DNA from: a virus
Reading direction: 5' to 3' (one strand)
DNA: 62,217 nucleotides
Virus record (IMG/VR): IMGVR_UViG_3300013307_000006
Span: 1 to 62,217 of that record
The notes beneath the pieces are model-generated. The model had not been told where the DNA came from. It saw only the letters and a program-made list of their open reading frames with translations, and ran no database searches. A program made the position numbers and the translations under genes. Shown here piece after piece: positions 26,515 to 35,885 of this stretch (positions within the stretch are counted from its first letter, which is position 1; every line of letters begins with the position of its first letter).

Positions 26515-28266
26515 TTAGTTGTGGCTGTGACCGTTCATCCGGCCACCGAGCAGCGCCGCGGCACGGCGAGCAGGTTGCGGGCGCTTGAGCGGTTGACCGT
26601 TCCCCTTGGTCGGGCGTCCGCCCGCGGGAGCCTTGGTCGAGCCCTTGCCGTTGCCGTTCCCGGCAGTCTGCTTGGCCGCCGCCTGCTTGGCCTGTAGCTG
26701 CATCTTCTGCTGCTTTTCCTGTTTCTTCTCGATCCGGCCCACGTCAAATTTGCTGTCCGAGACACGAATGTCCAGGTTCGCAAGCTCGGCGTTCACGTCC
26801 ATGGTCCGCAGCATTTCCATGGCGATGTCGGGATCGTTCAGGGCGGCCAGGAAGAATGCCTTGACGTATTCCCGCTTGTTGTCGGTGATCGACGGGGGCA
26901 TGATCCGAACACTGCCGCGGGCAATCTCGCCGCCGTTCAGGACCAGGATCGCGTCCACGACCACCTGCATCGCGCGGGCAAAGCCTTGGTCCTCCAATTG
27001 GCTGACCTTGGAACTGGTATCCTTATGCTCGCCGGTGTTGGCTTTGCCGTCACCGTTCCGCATCCCCACGCCGGCCGGACGCATCCCGCCAGCGAAGATA
27101 CCCTCGATCGCCTCACGCTTACGATTGAGGATACCCTCGATCGCCGGCGCGTTGGTGCCGTGGTTCAGCAGTTCAAAGTTGATGAGGGACTTCTGAGCCA
27201 GTTCTGCGATGATCTTGGCCGTTTCAATCTTGTTGACGTTAGTGATCGGAAGGGACAGGCTCGGAATGCCAACACCGGGAGCGCCCGTCGCAAGGCGCTC
27301 GATAATCGTCTGGATGTAGCTCCCGTAGCTAATGCTCTTGGTCGTTCCGTCCGGCTGAATCTGCTGGAACGAGCCGGCCGGGTAGGTAATCACCGTCTGG
27401 ATGCCGGTGATCTTGCCGATGAGACGAGCGGCCTGCTGTTCGCAATCAAGCAGGCTACGGAACGCGAACGTCCGAATGTTTTCGAGCCAGGACCGACCGT
27501 ACAGGTAGCCGGCTTCCGCGTTGTACGTGTACTTGAATGCCTTGTACGGCGCTGCCAGGCGCACGTTCGGAGCCGTCTGACCGGTGATCTGGTTCGGGCG
27601 GTAGTTGATGAGCCCCGAGAAATCACCGTTCTGGTCGCGGAGGCATTCAGTCACGTCCACGAGCAGGGGCTTGATCCGCTGAAGCCACCAGCGGAATCCC
27701 TTCCGCTCCCAGATCATTTCACCAGGAGCCATGCCGTGGTCACGCCCACGCATGAAGAAATCATTCATTAAGTCCCAGCGGAGCGGGTCCAGCATGTCCC
27801 GAATGAACGTGACGTATTTCTTACCGATAGCGTTGACCGCCACGTACTCCCACTTGTTGCACAGCACGTCCGCCGTCGCGATGGCTCGGACAAGCTGGAC
27901 GTACTCGTTGGCGAGCATGAAGCGGTAGACGGGGTGCGTGCCGGTGTACAAACTGCCATAGCCGGCGTAGCCCATCGGGTTGGCGAAGTTACCGCCGTTG
28001 CCGAAGAAAAACGCCGGGGCACCTTCCACGCTGGGCGGGAAAGCCCCGCCGCTGGACAAGGACCACAGGGGGATGCGTTCGTACGGCATCCCAAAGCCAC
28101 CACCGCCGCCACTACCGGTGTGCCCTTCGCTGGCGATTTGCTCGCCGGTCGTTTGATCGGCAAGGCTCGCGGGCGTCGGACGCTCGGCATACCGCCCCTT
28201 CTCATCGCGATGCGGGTCCGGCGCGGCCGGGTAAGAGTAATCGTCGCGGGGAACGCGGTTCGCCAT
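26515..28266 (-). CDS. Portal protein, DUF935/Mu gp29-like
   Basis: A 583-residue protein between terminase and prohead protease. It has a disordered, Gly-rich N-terminus (to about 60), a portal core with the wing/stem helical region, and a Lys/Gln-rich C-terminus. It would form the dodecameric DNA gate. The ATG at 28266 is only six bases from repeat A (GGTGTACTCATGG) and has no Shine-Dalgarno sequence. Confidence 0.8.
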   Translation of the reverse strand: MANRVPRDDYSYPAAPDPHRDEKGRYAERPTPASLADQTTGEQIASEGHTGSGGGGGFGMPYERIPLWSLSSGGAFPPSVEGAPAFFFGNGGNFANPMGYAGYGSLYTGTHPVYRFMLANEYVQLVRAIATADVLCNKWEYVAVNAIGKKYVTFIRDMLDPLRWDLMNDFFMRGRDHGMAPGEMIWERKGFRWWLQRIKPLLVDVTECLRDQNGDFSGLINYRPNQITGQTAPNVRLAAPYKAFKYTYNAEAGYLYGRSWLENIRTFAFRSLLDCEQQAARLIGKITGIQTVITYPAGSFQQIQPDGTTKSISYGSYIQTIIERLATGAPGVGIPSLSLPITNVNKIETAKIIAELAQKSLINFELLNHGTNAPAIEGILNRKREAIEGIFAGGMRPAGVGMRNGDGKANTGEHKDTSSKVSQLEDQGFARAMQVVVDAILVLNGGEIARGSVRIMPPSITDNKREYVKAFFLAALNDPDIAMEMLRTMDVNAELANLDIRVSDSKFDVGRIEKKQEKQQKMQLQAKQAAAKQTAGNGNGKGSTKAPAGGRPTKGNGQPLKRPQPARRAAALLGGRMNGHSHN

Positions 28267-28272
28267 GAGTAC

Positions 28273-28287
28273 ACCAAAAATTTCGGT
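28273..28287. repeat. Repeat A, one-mismatch copy, abutting the portal start
   Basis: ACCAAAAATTTCGGT on plus; ends six bases before the portal ATG. Confidence 0.85.
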
Positions 28288-28319
28288 ATGGGTGGTAGAT
28301 CAACAGTGACGCTAGTGCG

Positions 28320-28655
28320 CTACGAAGCATCCCCGTTTATTACAAAGCCATGCCAGTTACAGCCGCTCGTCAGTAGCACGCTGTATGCTCCCGGACCTAC
28401 AAACGTCAAATCATGTAAGCCCGTACCTGACGGATTCCATCGGCCGGGCTTAGGGGCTTGAGCATCAGACACCCCGCGTCCAACAAACCAACACAAGACT
28501 GAATGGGTGCCCACCTTTCCCTTGTTGGCGACAAAACACTTTGGACACAGAAACATGACACCCTGAGCTTCGGCAAGCGATTCAACGTGATGATAAGACT
28601 TGCCATCAGGTGCGAGTCGCCCTACAAAACGAGCGTCAAGGTCGGTTAATTTCAT
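28320..28655 (-). CDS. Small Cys-containing protein, DUF6527-like
   Basis: A 111-residue protein with CPKC near residue 37, then HSVLCWF...GRW and DLTF...LTSGCNWHGFVING at the end, a conserved pattern in phage and bacterial small proteins that I associate with DUF6527. It starts five bases after the terminase stop with no visible ribosome site, so reinitiation is likely. Function unknown. Confidence 0.65.
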   Translation of the reverse strand: MKLTDLDARFVGRLAPDGKSYHHVESLAEAQGVMFLCPKCFVANKGKVGTHSVLCWFVGRGVSDAQAPKPGRWNPSGTGLHDLTFVGPGAYSVLLTSGCNWHGFVINGDAS

Positions 28656-28659
28656 GATG

Positions 28660-30126
28660 CTAGAACTGCCGAAGGCGAGGGTTGTCCACGATCACAGGTG
28701 CTTCAGCGTAGACCTCGATCTGCGTCCCGCCGATGTCGTCCGCATAGCAGATGAGATAGCGGAGCGCATCCATGCCGTGGTTGTCCTTGTCGATCGGCAC
28801 TTCCTTGAGGGACTTCTCCGAATCCTGCTTGGGGGGCTTCGGATAACGGTAGTTCGCGAATTCATCCAGCGTGGAAGCCGGGAGCTTTTCCTCTTCCAGG
28901 TCTTCGTCATGCTCCACTCGCATATCCACCACGAAGTAGACCCGCGGACGAAGCTGGCCGTCACTGTGCATCGAATCCTGGAGCCGGCGCTTGACTGCTT
29001 CGATGCCGGGCTCGATTTCCTTGAACGCCGGAGCGCTGTCAATGCCTTCCTTGTCCAGGGTCGCACGGTCTTCGCGGTCGTGGTCCGCGACGGTCATTTC
29101 CACGTTGCCGTCCCCGTCTGACAGTTGCTTGATGCCCTTGTGAAGGAGGGTCTTTTCTCCCGTGTCCGGATCGGTTTCCCACACACCCGATGCGTGTTCG
29201 GCTACGATCCGCTTGGTCATGTAGATTTCACGGAAGACGTACAGATCGCCGTCCGGATCGAGCGCACCCCAGAGGCACACAAACGGGTTCTGGAAGCCAA
29301 AGTCGATCGCCCGGACCTTCCGCCAATCCCTCCAGGGTTTCTTCTCGAAAGCCTCGCGGGTAATGACGTGCTTCTCCATGCTGAATTCGGGGTACACGGC
29401 ACCTTCGGCCACGACCCACTTGCCTTCCAGCAGCCGTTGGCGGCGAACGCCCGTTAGCCGGCGAAGACGGTTGTTGATGTAGCGCTCACCCTGCTCCGTG
29501 TACTTGCCGAGCTTGATGTCAAAGAACACCGGATTGTCCCGGTGCGTCGTCGGGATACGGGTCATGGTCCCCTTGGACGCACGACGGTTAAGCCAGTGAT
29601 TGGGCGCGTCTGGGTTACAGTCGCACACGATCTGGCTATAGGGAATCACGCCGACACGGCGGTCCATGCGGCTTGTGAGGAATTCAAAGTCCTTCTCGGT
29701 CAATTCTGTCGCCTCGAAAGCGAAAACCGCATCGTACTCGGCGGACATGATCTTTTCGGGCTTGTCCAAGCCCGCAACGACTAGCTCTGACCCGTTTTTC
29801 AGCGTGTAGCTCTCACGCATCTTACGGCTCGGACCCTGGAGCAAGTACGAGCCTTCGGGAACGACCCATTCCTCGAAAATCTGGAGGACGGTCTGGGTCA
29901 TGCTCTCGCGCGTCTTACGTGCGAGCAGGATGCGGCTCCCCGGATACTTCATTGCCATGAGGTATGCCTTTTCCAAGGCACACCGGGTCTTGCCCGTACC
30001 AGCCGGACCCTCCAACAAGACTTCAGAGTCTTTGCACCCCCAGAAACGGCGAAGGTTGCCCTGGGGCTTGAACCGACGATTCGGGTTCCGCTTGCGGGGA
30101 GCCTCTTTAACGTCCGCGTCAGTCAC
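28660..30126 (-). CDS. terL: Terminase large subunit
   Basis: A 488-residue packaging motor. Walker A is LLEGPAGTGKTR (about residues 37-48), the Walker B-like region is YDAVFAFEATEL near 135, and the nuclease domain has AIDFGFQNP near 260 with a distal DNHGMDALRY near 460. It cuts and translocates DNA into the prohead. ATG 30126 overlaps the small-subunit stop (ATGA). Order TerS-TerL-portal-protease-capsid is canonical. Confidence 0.95.
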   Translation of the reverse strand: MTDADVKEAPRKRNPNRRFKPQGNLRRFWGCKDSEVLLEGPAGTGKTRCALEKAYLMAMKYPGSRILLARKTRESMTQTVLQIFEEWVVPEGSYLLQGPSRKMRESYTLKNGSELVVAGLDKPEKIMSAEYDAVFAFEATELTEKDFEFLTSRMDRRVGVIPYSQIVCDCNPDAPNHWLNRRASKGTMTRIPTTHRDNPVFFDIKLGKYTEQGERYINNRLRRLTGVRRQRLLEGKWVVAEGAVYPEFSMEKHVITREAFEKKPWRDWRKVRAIDFGFQNPFVCLWGALDPDGDLYVFREIYMTKRIVAEHASGVWETDPDTGEKTLLHKGIKQLSDGDGNVEMTVADHDREDRATLDKEGIDSAPAFKEIEPGIEAVKRRLQDSMHSDGQLRPRVYFVVDMRVEHDEDLEEEKLPASTLDEFANYRYPKPPKQDSEKSLKEVPIDKDNHGMDALRYLICYADDIGGTQIEVYAEAPVIVDNPRLRQF

Positions 30127-30536
30127 GGTGCATCCTCACCTTCGGTCGGCGTGCCTTCCTCGTACTGCTTGACAGGGACGTTCAGGTCGATTCCTTGAGT
30201 AACCTTGCCCTCCGTCCGCTCCAGGTATTCCTTGAAGTGCGGAAGGCTCCCGCGCTCCATCTGCCGCACGTAGGCGTCGGCGGCATCATCGAAGCGAGTC
30301 TCGAATTTGCCGTTTTTCTTCAGACTCTTCATCTGAAGGATTTCGGAAATCCGAGTCGTCATGCGCTTGCCCTTGGGCGCTCCCTGGGGGTTTCCGGACT
30401 GCCCCGCGGGGAATTGCTGCTCCGCAATGGCCGCGGGCACTACGGCTGTTGCCGCCTCCAGATCGACGGGTTCCGCTTTCTGGGGAAGGGGCTCGGTCTT
30501 GACGACGGACACTGTGACTTTCTTGTTTCGCGCCAT
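30123..30536 (-). CDS. Terminase small subunit-like protein (DUF5681)
   Basis: A 137-residue protein with the DUF5681 signature GQSGNPQGAPKGKRM near residues 45-60, common just before terL. ATG 30536 sits seven bases after repeat A (GGTGTACCCATGG) with no Shine-Dalgarno sequence; the open frame upstream would translate the palindrome. Repeat B lies in frame and encodes PLPQKAE. It would recognise the packaging site. Confidence 0.75.
   Translation of the reverse strand: MARNKKVTVSVVKTEPLPQKAEPVDLEAATAVVPAAIAEQQFPAGQSGNPQGAPKGKRMTTRISEILQMKSLKKNGKFETRFDDAADAYVRQMERGSLPHFKEYLERTEGKVTQGIDLNVPVKQYEEGTPTEGEDAP
30474..30490 (-). repeat. Repeat B within the terminase small subunit gene
   Basis: Encodes PLPQKA near the N-terminus. 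Confidence 0.75.
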
Positions 30537-30542
30537 GGGTAC

Positions 30543-30557
30543 ACCAAAAATTTCGGT
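30543..30557. repeat. Repeat A, one-mismatch copy, abutting a start codon
   Basis: Same variant as at 28273; ends six bases before ATG 30536 and two bases before the preceding stop. Confidence 0.85.
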
Positions 30558-30559
30558 CC

Positions 30560-31516
30560 CTAGCCCGGCTGGATGATGGACGGTGGGAACTGCCACATGC
30601 CGTCCATGTAGCGAACCACGCAGCCGCCGCCAAAGTTACGGGCGATTACCGGCGTGCCGTCGAATCCCTGAACGGCTTCGGGCATTTGAGCCCACTGGCC
30701 GTACTTGTATAGAGCCATTTCCAGGTAAGCGGCATCCAGCATTGCCCCGTAGTCCGGACCCGTGGGAGTGGCCGCGCGGCGTCCTGGCAAGCTGCGGTTC
30801 GGGGCTCGGAGCCCTAGCAGGTGACAGAACGCAATCACCTTGGCCCAATTCGCCACGCGAGGGGGCACCTTGCCGCCGTTGGGCGTGAAGTCCAGCGGAA
30901 TCTTTAGACAGCCGCCGTAGAGGGTGCCGTGGATTTCGTCAGTCGCGTAGTCGAATGCGTTTTGGATCGCGTAGAAGTTCGGTTGCCCGCGCTGAAGCGG
31001 CTGGGAGCCGGCGACGGTCTGCATCGTCTGGTCCTTGTTGGACGCCAGGACGATGTTGTTCATTCCGTAGTCGTTTACGAATTCGATCCAGTTGACGTAG
31101 AGAGAGGTCGGCGTCCCGTTGGTGATAACGATCCCGCCATTACCGGGCGTTCCGAACGCACCTGCCACGATGGCGTCGAGGTTTGGGTCGGACAGCAGAA
31201 TCCCGTTCTTGACCCAGCCGAGTGTTTGACGGGATGCCAACACGAGCGTGGGGCTGTCAAAACCCGCAGCGTCCTGTGTCGGGACTTGGCGGGCTCCCCA
31301 GGTGAACGGCAGCCCGGTCACGGCGTCATTCAAGGACAGGGTGGGGGTCGCGAAAAACGATCCGTTACCTAGTCCCGTTCCAATATTGATTTCCTCTGTG
31401 AACGGAAATTCGGCTGCGGTAGACCCGTCCGGATTCCACACCCGTCCGCGGACCAGCGCGCCGACATTGGCCGGACCCTCAACGCCGTAAAATGGAATGA
31501 TGCTGCTGTTCGGCAT
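30560..31516 (-). CDS. Structural protein of unknown function
   Basis: A 318-residue beta-rich protein between tail-fibre-associated genes and terminase. Segments such as WVKNGILLSDP and FGTPGNGG suggest a virion component, but no family is recognised. It could be a fibre, a head protein or a tail appendage. Start ATG 31516. Confidence 0.65.
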   Translation of the reverse strand: MPNSSIIPFYGVEGPANVGALVRGRVWNPDGSTAAEFPFTEEINIGTGLGNGSFFATPTLSLNDAVTGLPFTWGARQVPTQDAAGFDSPTLVLASRQTLGWVKNGILLSDPNLDAIVAGAFGTPGNGGIVITNGTPTSLYVNWIEFVNDYGMNNIVLASNKDQTMQTVAGSQPLQRGQPNFYAIQNAFDYATDEIHGTLYGGCLKIPLDFTPNGGKVPPRVANWAKVIAFCHLLGLRAPNRSLPGRRAATPTGPDYGAMLDAAYLEMALYKYGQWAQMPEAVQGFDGTPVIARNFGGGCVVRYMDGMWQFPPSIIQPG

Positions 31517-31531
31517 GGTGCGTGCCTCGCC

Positions 31532-32038
31532 TTATTGAAGCGGGGGGTTCGCCAAGTCCACCCAAGCTAATCGGGCCGTGTTCGCGTCCTGCAACGCTTT
31601 CTGATACGCCGTCTGAGCGGCCGTCAGCGCGTTGTTGTCGATCGGGTCTTCGTTCTCGACTTGCTGCAACGTCGCGAGGGCGGCATCCGCCGCGGCTTGC
31701 GTGCTGTCCATGACCGCCTTGCGGCGCGTCTCTTCGGCGTCCCATTCCTGGACGACCGTGAACAACATCTGCATAAACGCGGCACCAGAGGGAAGTACGG
31801 TTGCGACAGCGTAAGCGTCCCGCGTGTGCTTCCGTTCCGTGCCCTCCGCATACGTCCGCGTGCCGTCCTGCGCTTCAGCATAGCGGCATAGAACGATATC
31901 GACGGACGGATGATTGTCCGGGCTGGATTTCTCGCCGGCCGCGCTGATGTGGAAGTCGTCAATATGGAGCTTGTTGGCCCCTTGCACGACTTGCGGAACC
32001 AGGACCGTGATATCCGTTGGATTCGTGGTGATGGGCAT
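31532..32038 (-). CDS. Hypothetical protein, coiled-coil C-terminus
   Basis: A 168-residue protein: an alpha/beta N-terminal half and a helical C-terminal half rich in Ala/Gln/Asp heptads (about residues 105-155). It lies two bases downstream of the sulfotransferase-like gene, so the two are probably made together. No family recognised. Confidence 0.65.
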   Translation of the reverse strand: MPITTNPTDITVLVPQVVQGANKLHIDDFHISAAGEKSSPDNHPSVDIVLCRYAEAQDGTRTYAEGTERKHTRDAYAVATVLPSGAAFMQMLFTVVQEWDAEETRRKAVMDSTQAAADAALATLQQVENEDPIDNNALTAAQTAYQKALQDANTARLAWVDLANPPLQ

Positions 32039-32040
32039 CG

Positions 32041-32595
32041 CTACGTTCCTTTTCGGTGCCGGTACAAGTTTGGGTCCACCGTGGCCGCTGCCTTGTGAAC
32101 GTCAATCGGCCAGTGTGCGAGTTTTTGAAACTCTCTCACGGGGTTAGCTACGACGGCGGCATAGTCCAGAATCACGAGGTCGGCGTGAAGCGTTAGGTTC
32201 AGGTGGCAGAGGTCTTCACTCACGTTTCGGCGGTAGTGATCTAGTTCTATGGGTGAGCCGCCCACGGTCGGGTATGACCACTTTATCTCTTCGGGGTCAC
32301 GCCGCATGTACACGGCCGCGTAACGTTCTTCCGGGGGAAGGGCGTGGAGATTACCGTGAACGACCTTGACCACCTCACCCCTGAGCTGTGACCACCAAAG
32401 ATTGTGAAGACCGTAGCACTCGTAAAACCCATGCGGGTTGGGCACATACCCGTGAACCGGACACTGAGCGTTCCGCCGTTGGTCTTCGGTCCCGTCAAAC
32501 ACGGCAGGGATACCGCCCGTGTCAAGGGCACGCATCATCATCGACGTGCCCGAGCGGGGAAAACCGCAGACGAGATAGATCGGCTTGCGCGTCAT
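32041..32595 (-). CDS. Sulfotransferase-like protein
   Basis: A 184-residue protein with the 5'-phosphosulfate-binding loop VCGFPRSGTSMM at residues 9-20, the hallmark of PAPS-dependent sulfotransferases. A later YMRRDPEEIKWS segment resembles the 3'-phosphate-binding region. It is short for the family. It would move sulfate from PAPS to a glycan or protein hydroxyl. ATG 32595 overlaps the fibre gene stop (ATGA), tying it to the tail-fibre operon. Confidence 0.82.
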   Translation of the reverse strand: MTRKPIYLVCGFPRSGTSMMMRALDTGGIPAVFDGTEDQRRNAQCPVHGYVPNPHGFYECYGLHNLWWSQLRGEVVKVVHGNLHALPPEERYAAVYMRRDPEEIKWSYPTVGGSPIELDHYRRNVSEDLCHLNLTLHADLVILDYAAVVANPVREFQKLAHWPIDVHKAAATVDPNLYRHRKGT

Positions 32596-33278
32596 GTCCC
32601 GTCCCACGCTTGGACGATGGTGGCGTAGCGGGCGTATCCCGCGTTTGCGGTCCACCCGCACGAGTAGCTCCCCGAAGCCGACGTCACAAGTTGGTATGCC
32701 CACGCCAATCCCGCGTGCGCCCCGCTCGGCTTCGTCAATGCGCTAAAGCCTCCCGTCGGACCCGCCGTGATCGTGTTCGTGTAGACCGTGGTGGCGGCCA
32801 TCAACAGCACCGGATTCCCCGCGGCCGGCGTCACTGAGGGCGTCGAAACGGAAGCGCCGGTCCCGCTGTTCGTGCTGCCGCCGTCCGGTACGCCCGTCGC
32901 AGGCATCCCGGACCACTCGGTGATGTTCACGTCGCAAACGGCGTAAACGTTGCTGATGACGAGGTTGACCGTCGTCCCGGCGCTGGTGACGTTGTCGGCG
33001 CCCCACAGTTCAATTCGGGCCGGCGTCGTGTTGGAGATTCCCGCGAACTTCGTCCACGTAGCGCCCGTGCTCGACACGGACGTGATCGTCGCGTTGTTGA
33101 TGCTGTGAAACAGCAGTCGCAGCGCGTTGCCGTTCGTCGGCGCGGGGATCGTGATCGTCTTCGGTGTGCCGCCGCTGGCCGTGCGGGCCACCGTCTGATT
33201 CACGAGCGCAATGCCCGCGCCACCGCCTCCACCTCCGCCGCCAGCCGGCGACGAGAACATGCCGACTGGAATGATCAT
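32592..33278 (-). CDS. Tail fibre-associated protein
   Basis: A 228-residue Gly/Thr/Ser-rich beta protein with a run of glycines at residues 12-21 (PAGGGGGGGG) and a hydrophobic Ala-rich middle. It starts at ATG 33278, overlapping the large fibre stop by four bases (ATGA). The longer frame to 33524 lies inside the fibre gene and is rejected. Likely a fibre tip or accessory domain. Confidence 0.65.
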   Translation of the reverse strand: MIIPVGMFSSPAGGGGGGGGAGIALVNQTVARTASGGTPKTITIPAPTNGNALRLLFHSINNATITSVSSTGATWTKFAGISNTTPARIELWGADNVTSAGTTVNLVISNVYAVCDVNITEWSGMPATGVPDGGSTNSGTGASVSTPSVTPAAGNPVLLMAATTVYTNTITAGPTGGFSALTKPSGAHAGLAWAYQLVTSASGSYSCGWTANAGYARYATIVQAWDGT

Positions 33279-35860
33279 GCGAACGCCTTCAGGCTGGTGC
33301 CCCGTAGCTTGGTCCCGTCGTAGTAGAACGTCAGCAGGTCCACCGCATTGGCGGTGGTCGTGAGCGTCGGCGCCGACCCGCCCGGCCATGAATAAAGGGT
33401 GTCGTAACTCAGCGTGCGGCTGCCCGTGGCGTCCTGCTTCACGATCAACAGGTAGGTCGCACCGGTCTGGAGGTTCGTCGGATTCTGGAGCGTGCGGTTG
33501 CCGCCGAGCGTGACGCTCGCACACCCGCCGCTATTGGCGTTCCAAGTGATCGTGGCCGCATCGGTGAGCGTTTGCTGCGTTTGTTGAAACTGTTTAGCCG
33601 ACGAGTTACCAGAGTTAGTGATCCCGGTCGTCGTAACAGTTCCCGAAAACGTACCGGTGGTTGCGGCCATTGTGCCGCTGAAATTCCCACTGACCGCAGT
33701 GAGCGCCCCGACCGTCGCGGCGTACGTGCCGGTACTCAGCGTGCCGGTGAGCGTGAAGCCGCTCGCGTTGAACACGCCCACGTCGTTGTTGGCGACGCGG
33801 AGGTTTACCGTGCCGCCGCTGTTGACGATCGTGATCGTGCCGGCGGTGTTGGCGAGGAAACTGAAGTTGGTCCCGCTCGCATTCGTGCCGGTGTTGTTGC
33901 CCGACCAGACGCCGACGTACCCGCCGACGTTCGAGCCGCTCACCTGCCACGGGATGCTTCCCGTCGAGAACGTCGCGCCATCCGGCGAAGAGAATCCGGC
34001 GGCGCCAAAAGCGCCGACCAGGGCGCCGGCGACGTAGAAGCTGTGCGCGGCGCCCGTCGGTACCTGGTACTCGAGGTTGAACGCACTGACGCCCCACCCG
34101 TAGGAGTTGGGCGAGCCGTCGTAATACGCTTTGATCGTCTGGTTGCCGACGCTGCCGGCGGTGTTCGTGCCGACCGTCGTGAAGTGGATCTGCCCGCCGA
34201 CCGTCCCGTTGCCCGAAACGTTGAGCCAGGGAAGCGAGGTGCCGTCGTCAATCGAGTCGGAAGCGCCGGCGCTGTAGAGCCCCGGGCAGACGCCGCCGAA
34301 ATAGTTGTTCCGCCCGACCTTGGCCACGACGGCGTGGTTGTTGGCGAACGTGATCGCGGCCTTGCCGACGCACGACACGCCGACGAGCGTGTTGTTGTCG
34401 ATGACGAAGCCGCTCAGCGTGCTGTCCGCGCCCGGCCCGATGTAGATCGGCTCAAACCCGGCGTCCTGAGCGAAGATCTCATTGCCCGAGATCGTGACGT
34501 AATTGAACTGCGACGTGGCGTCGGCCGACTCGATGCGGATCCCGTTGCTGTGCACCTCGTCGATCGAGTTTCCTTCGATGAACAACTGCCCGGTCGTGAC
34601 GCCGTGGCCGACATAGGCCCAAATGCCGTGGCCTTTGTAGTCGACGACCTTGTTGTTGAGGATCCGCAGCCCGCCGCCGCCCTCCCACTTGATCGCGGCG
34701 GGGGACGCCGACCCGTTCGACCAGAACCAACTGTTGACGATCGTGCAGTCGCCCCAATCCTTATTGAGAGCGTTGTCGATGCGGATGCCGTAATTGATCG
34801 GGCCGAGTGAATACAGCCCGTCAATGACACCACTCGTCCCGACGTTCACGTCAACGTTGTTATAAAACCGTTCAACCGTCACATTGTGAATCATGGGACG
34901 GGCGGCAACGTCGGCGGAATTGAAGTAGAGGCCGTGGCAGTTGCTACCCGGCGTCCCCACCGCCGTGTTGAGCAAATCGATATCACGGACCATCGCCAGT
35001 GGATTGGTCAGCGTGAAGAGAGTGCTCGATGCGCTGGTGCATTTAACGATCGACGCGGGCGTTCCACTCCGACCGTTAGACGATGCCGCGCCCTCAATCA
35101 CGATCGGTTTACTGAAGACGAAACCGCCAGTGGTCTTGAATGACTTACCGGGCGGGAAGTAAAGACGCCCGCCGTTGGTAGGAATCGCGTTGTACGCATT
35201 CAACACGGCCGCGGTGTCGTCCGCGGTGTCGTCCCCGGCCGCACCGTAGTGCATCGGGTTGTAAATGCCGGTAATGGAAGACGCAAACGAAAGGTTTGTG
35301 ACGTTACTGAGTCCCACCGCCGCGGCGTTCAACACCTGCCAGCTTTTATCACCCCGCCAGTATTGGGTGTTGTTCCCTCCCGCAATCGTCGGCTCGGCAC
35401 CCGCTTGAACGGCCGTGACGGCGTGCGGGTTGCCGTGGTCAGCCATGTGGCTGTTCAGGTTCGCCTGCAAACCGGCCGTCAGCACGTCCACCTGATTTGC
35501 CGTGTACACACTAAGCTGAGCGGCGGTGACGTTGTGCGGGTTATTGGTGTTGTTGACGTGCGCTGTGAGATTCGTCTGGACCGTTGCCGCCAAGCCCGCC
35601 GCGTCAAACTCGCTGACGTTGTGAGTCGCAATGGTCCCGAGCCCGGCAACGTTACTGGCCGTCAGCAGTTTCCACGACACGTCACCGGCCAGGTATTGAT
35701 TGGCCGAGCCCCCGGCAGGTAAGCCCGCGCCGCCACCGCCACTGCCCACGTTCTTGACGATGGCGAGGTCTTCGGGGCCGGTTCCCGGACGGCGCAGAAT
35801 CCCATCGGCACCGATGAGATTGAATGCGGCCCTCACAATGTCCTTGATGGCATTGGGCAT
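33275..35860 (-). CDS. Tail fibre/spike with beta-helix (pectate-lyase fold) domain
   Basis: An 861-residue protein. Residues 1-200 hold fibre repeats with HNVTAAQL and HAVTAVQAGA, typical of phage fibre shafts. The GAAGDDTADDTAAVLNAY motif near 210 starts a pectate-lyase-like right-handed beta-helix seen in tailspikes that bind or cut polysaccharide. The C-terminal third is Gly/Thr-rich and may trimerise. ATG 35860 is eight bases after repeat A. It probably decides host range. Confidence 0.85.
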   Translation of the reverse strand: MPNAIKDIVRAAFNLIGADGILRRPGTGPEDLAIVKNVGSGGGGAGLPAGGSANQYLAGDVSWKLLTASNVAGLGTIATHNVSEFDAAGLAATVQTNLTAHVNNTNNPHNVTAAQLSVYTANQVDVLTAGLQANLNSHMADHGNPHAVTAVQAGAEPTIAGGNNTQYWRGDKSWQVLNAAAVGLSNVTNLSFASSITGIYNPMHYGAAGDDTADDTAAVLNAYNAIPTNGGRLYFPPGKSFKTTGGFVFSKPIVIEGAASSNGRSGTPASIVKCTSASSTLFTLTNPLAMVRDIDLLNTAVGTPGSNCHGLYFNSADVAARPMIHNVTVERFYNNVDVNVGTSGVIDGLYSLGPINYGIRIDNALNKDWGDCTIVNSWFWSNGSASPAAIKWEGGGGLRILNNKVVDYKGHGIWAYVGHGVTTGQLFIEGNSIDEVHSNGIRIESADATSQFNYVTISGNEIFAQDAGFEPIYIGPGADSTLSGFVIDNNTLVGVSCVGKAAITFANNHAVVAKVGRNNYFGGVCPGLYSAGASDSIDDGTSLPWLNVSGNGTVGGQIHFTTVGTNTAGSVGNQTIKAYYDGSPNSYGWGVSAFNLEYQVPTGAAHSFYVAGALVGAFGAAGFSSPDGATFSTGSIPWQVSGSNVGGYVGVWSGNNTGTNASGTNFSFLANTAGTITIVNSGGTVNLRVANNDVGVFNASGFTLTGTLSTGTYAATVGALTAVSGNFSGTMAATTGTFSGTVTTTGITNSGNSSAKQFQQTQQTLTDAATITWNANSGGCASVTLGGNRTLQNPTNLQTGATYLLIVKQDATGSRTLSYDTLYSWPGGSAPTLTTTANAVDLLTFYYDGTKLRGTSLKAFA

Positions 35861-35868
35861 GTCGGTAC

Positions 35869-35883
35869 ACCAAAAATTTCGGT
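35869..35883. repeat. Repeat A, one-mismatch copy, upstream of the tail fibre start
   Basis: Same ACCAAAAATTTCGGT variant as at the portal and terminase starts. Confidence 0.85.
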
Positions 35884-35885
35884 AT

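Noticed and set aside
33572-34810. 412-codon plus-strand frame opposite the tail fibre
   Set aside because: Arg/Val/Asp mirror composition, no ribosome site, antisense to a well-supported fibre.
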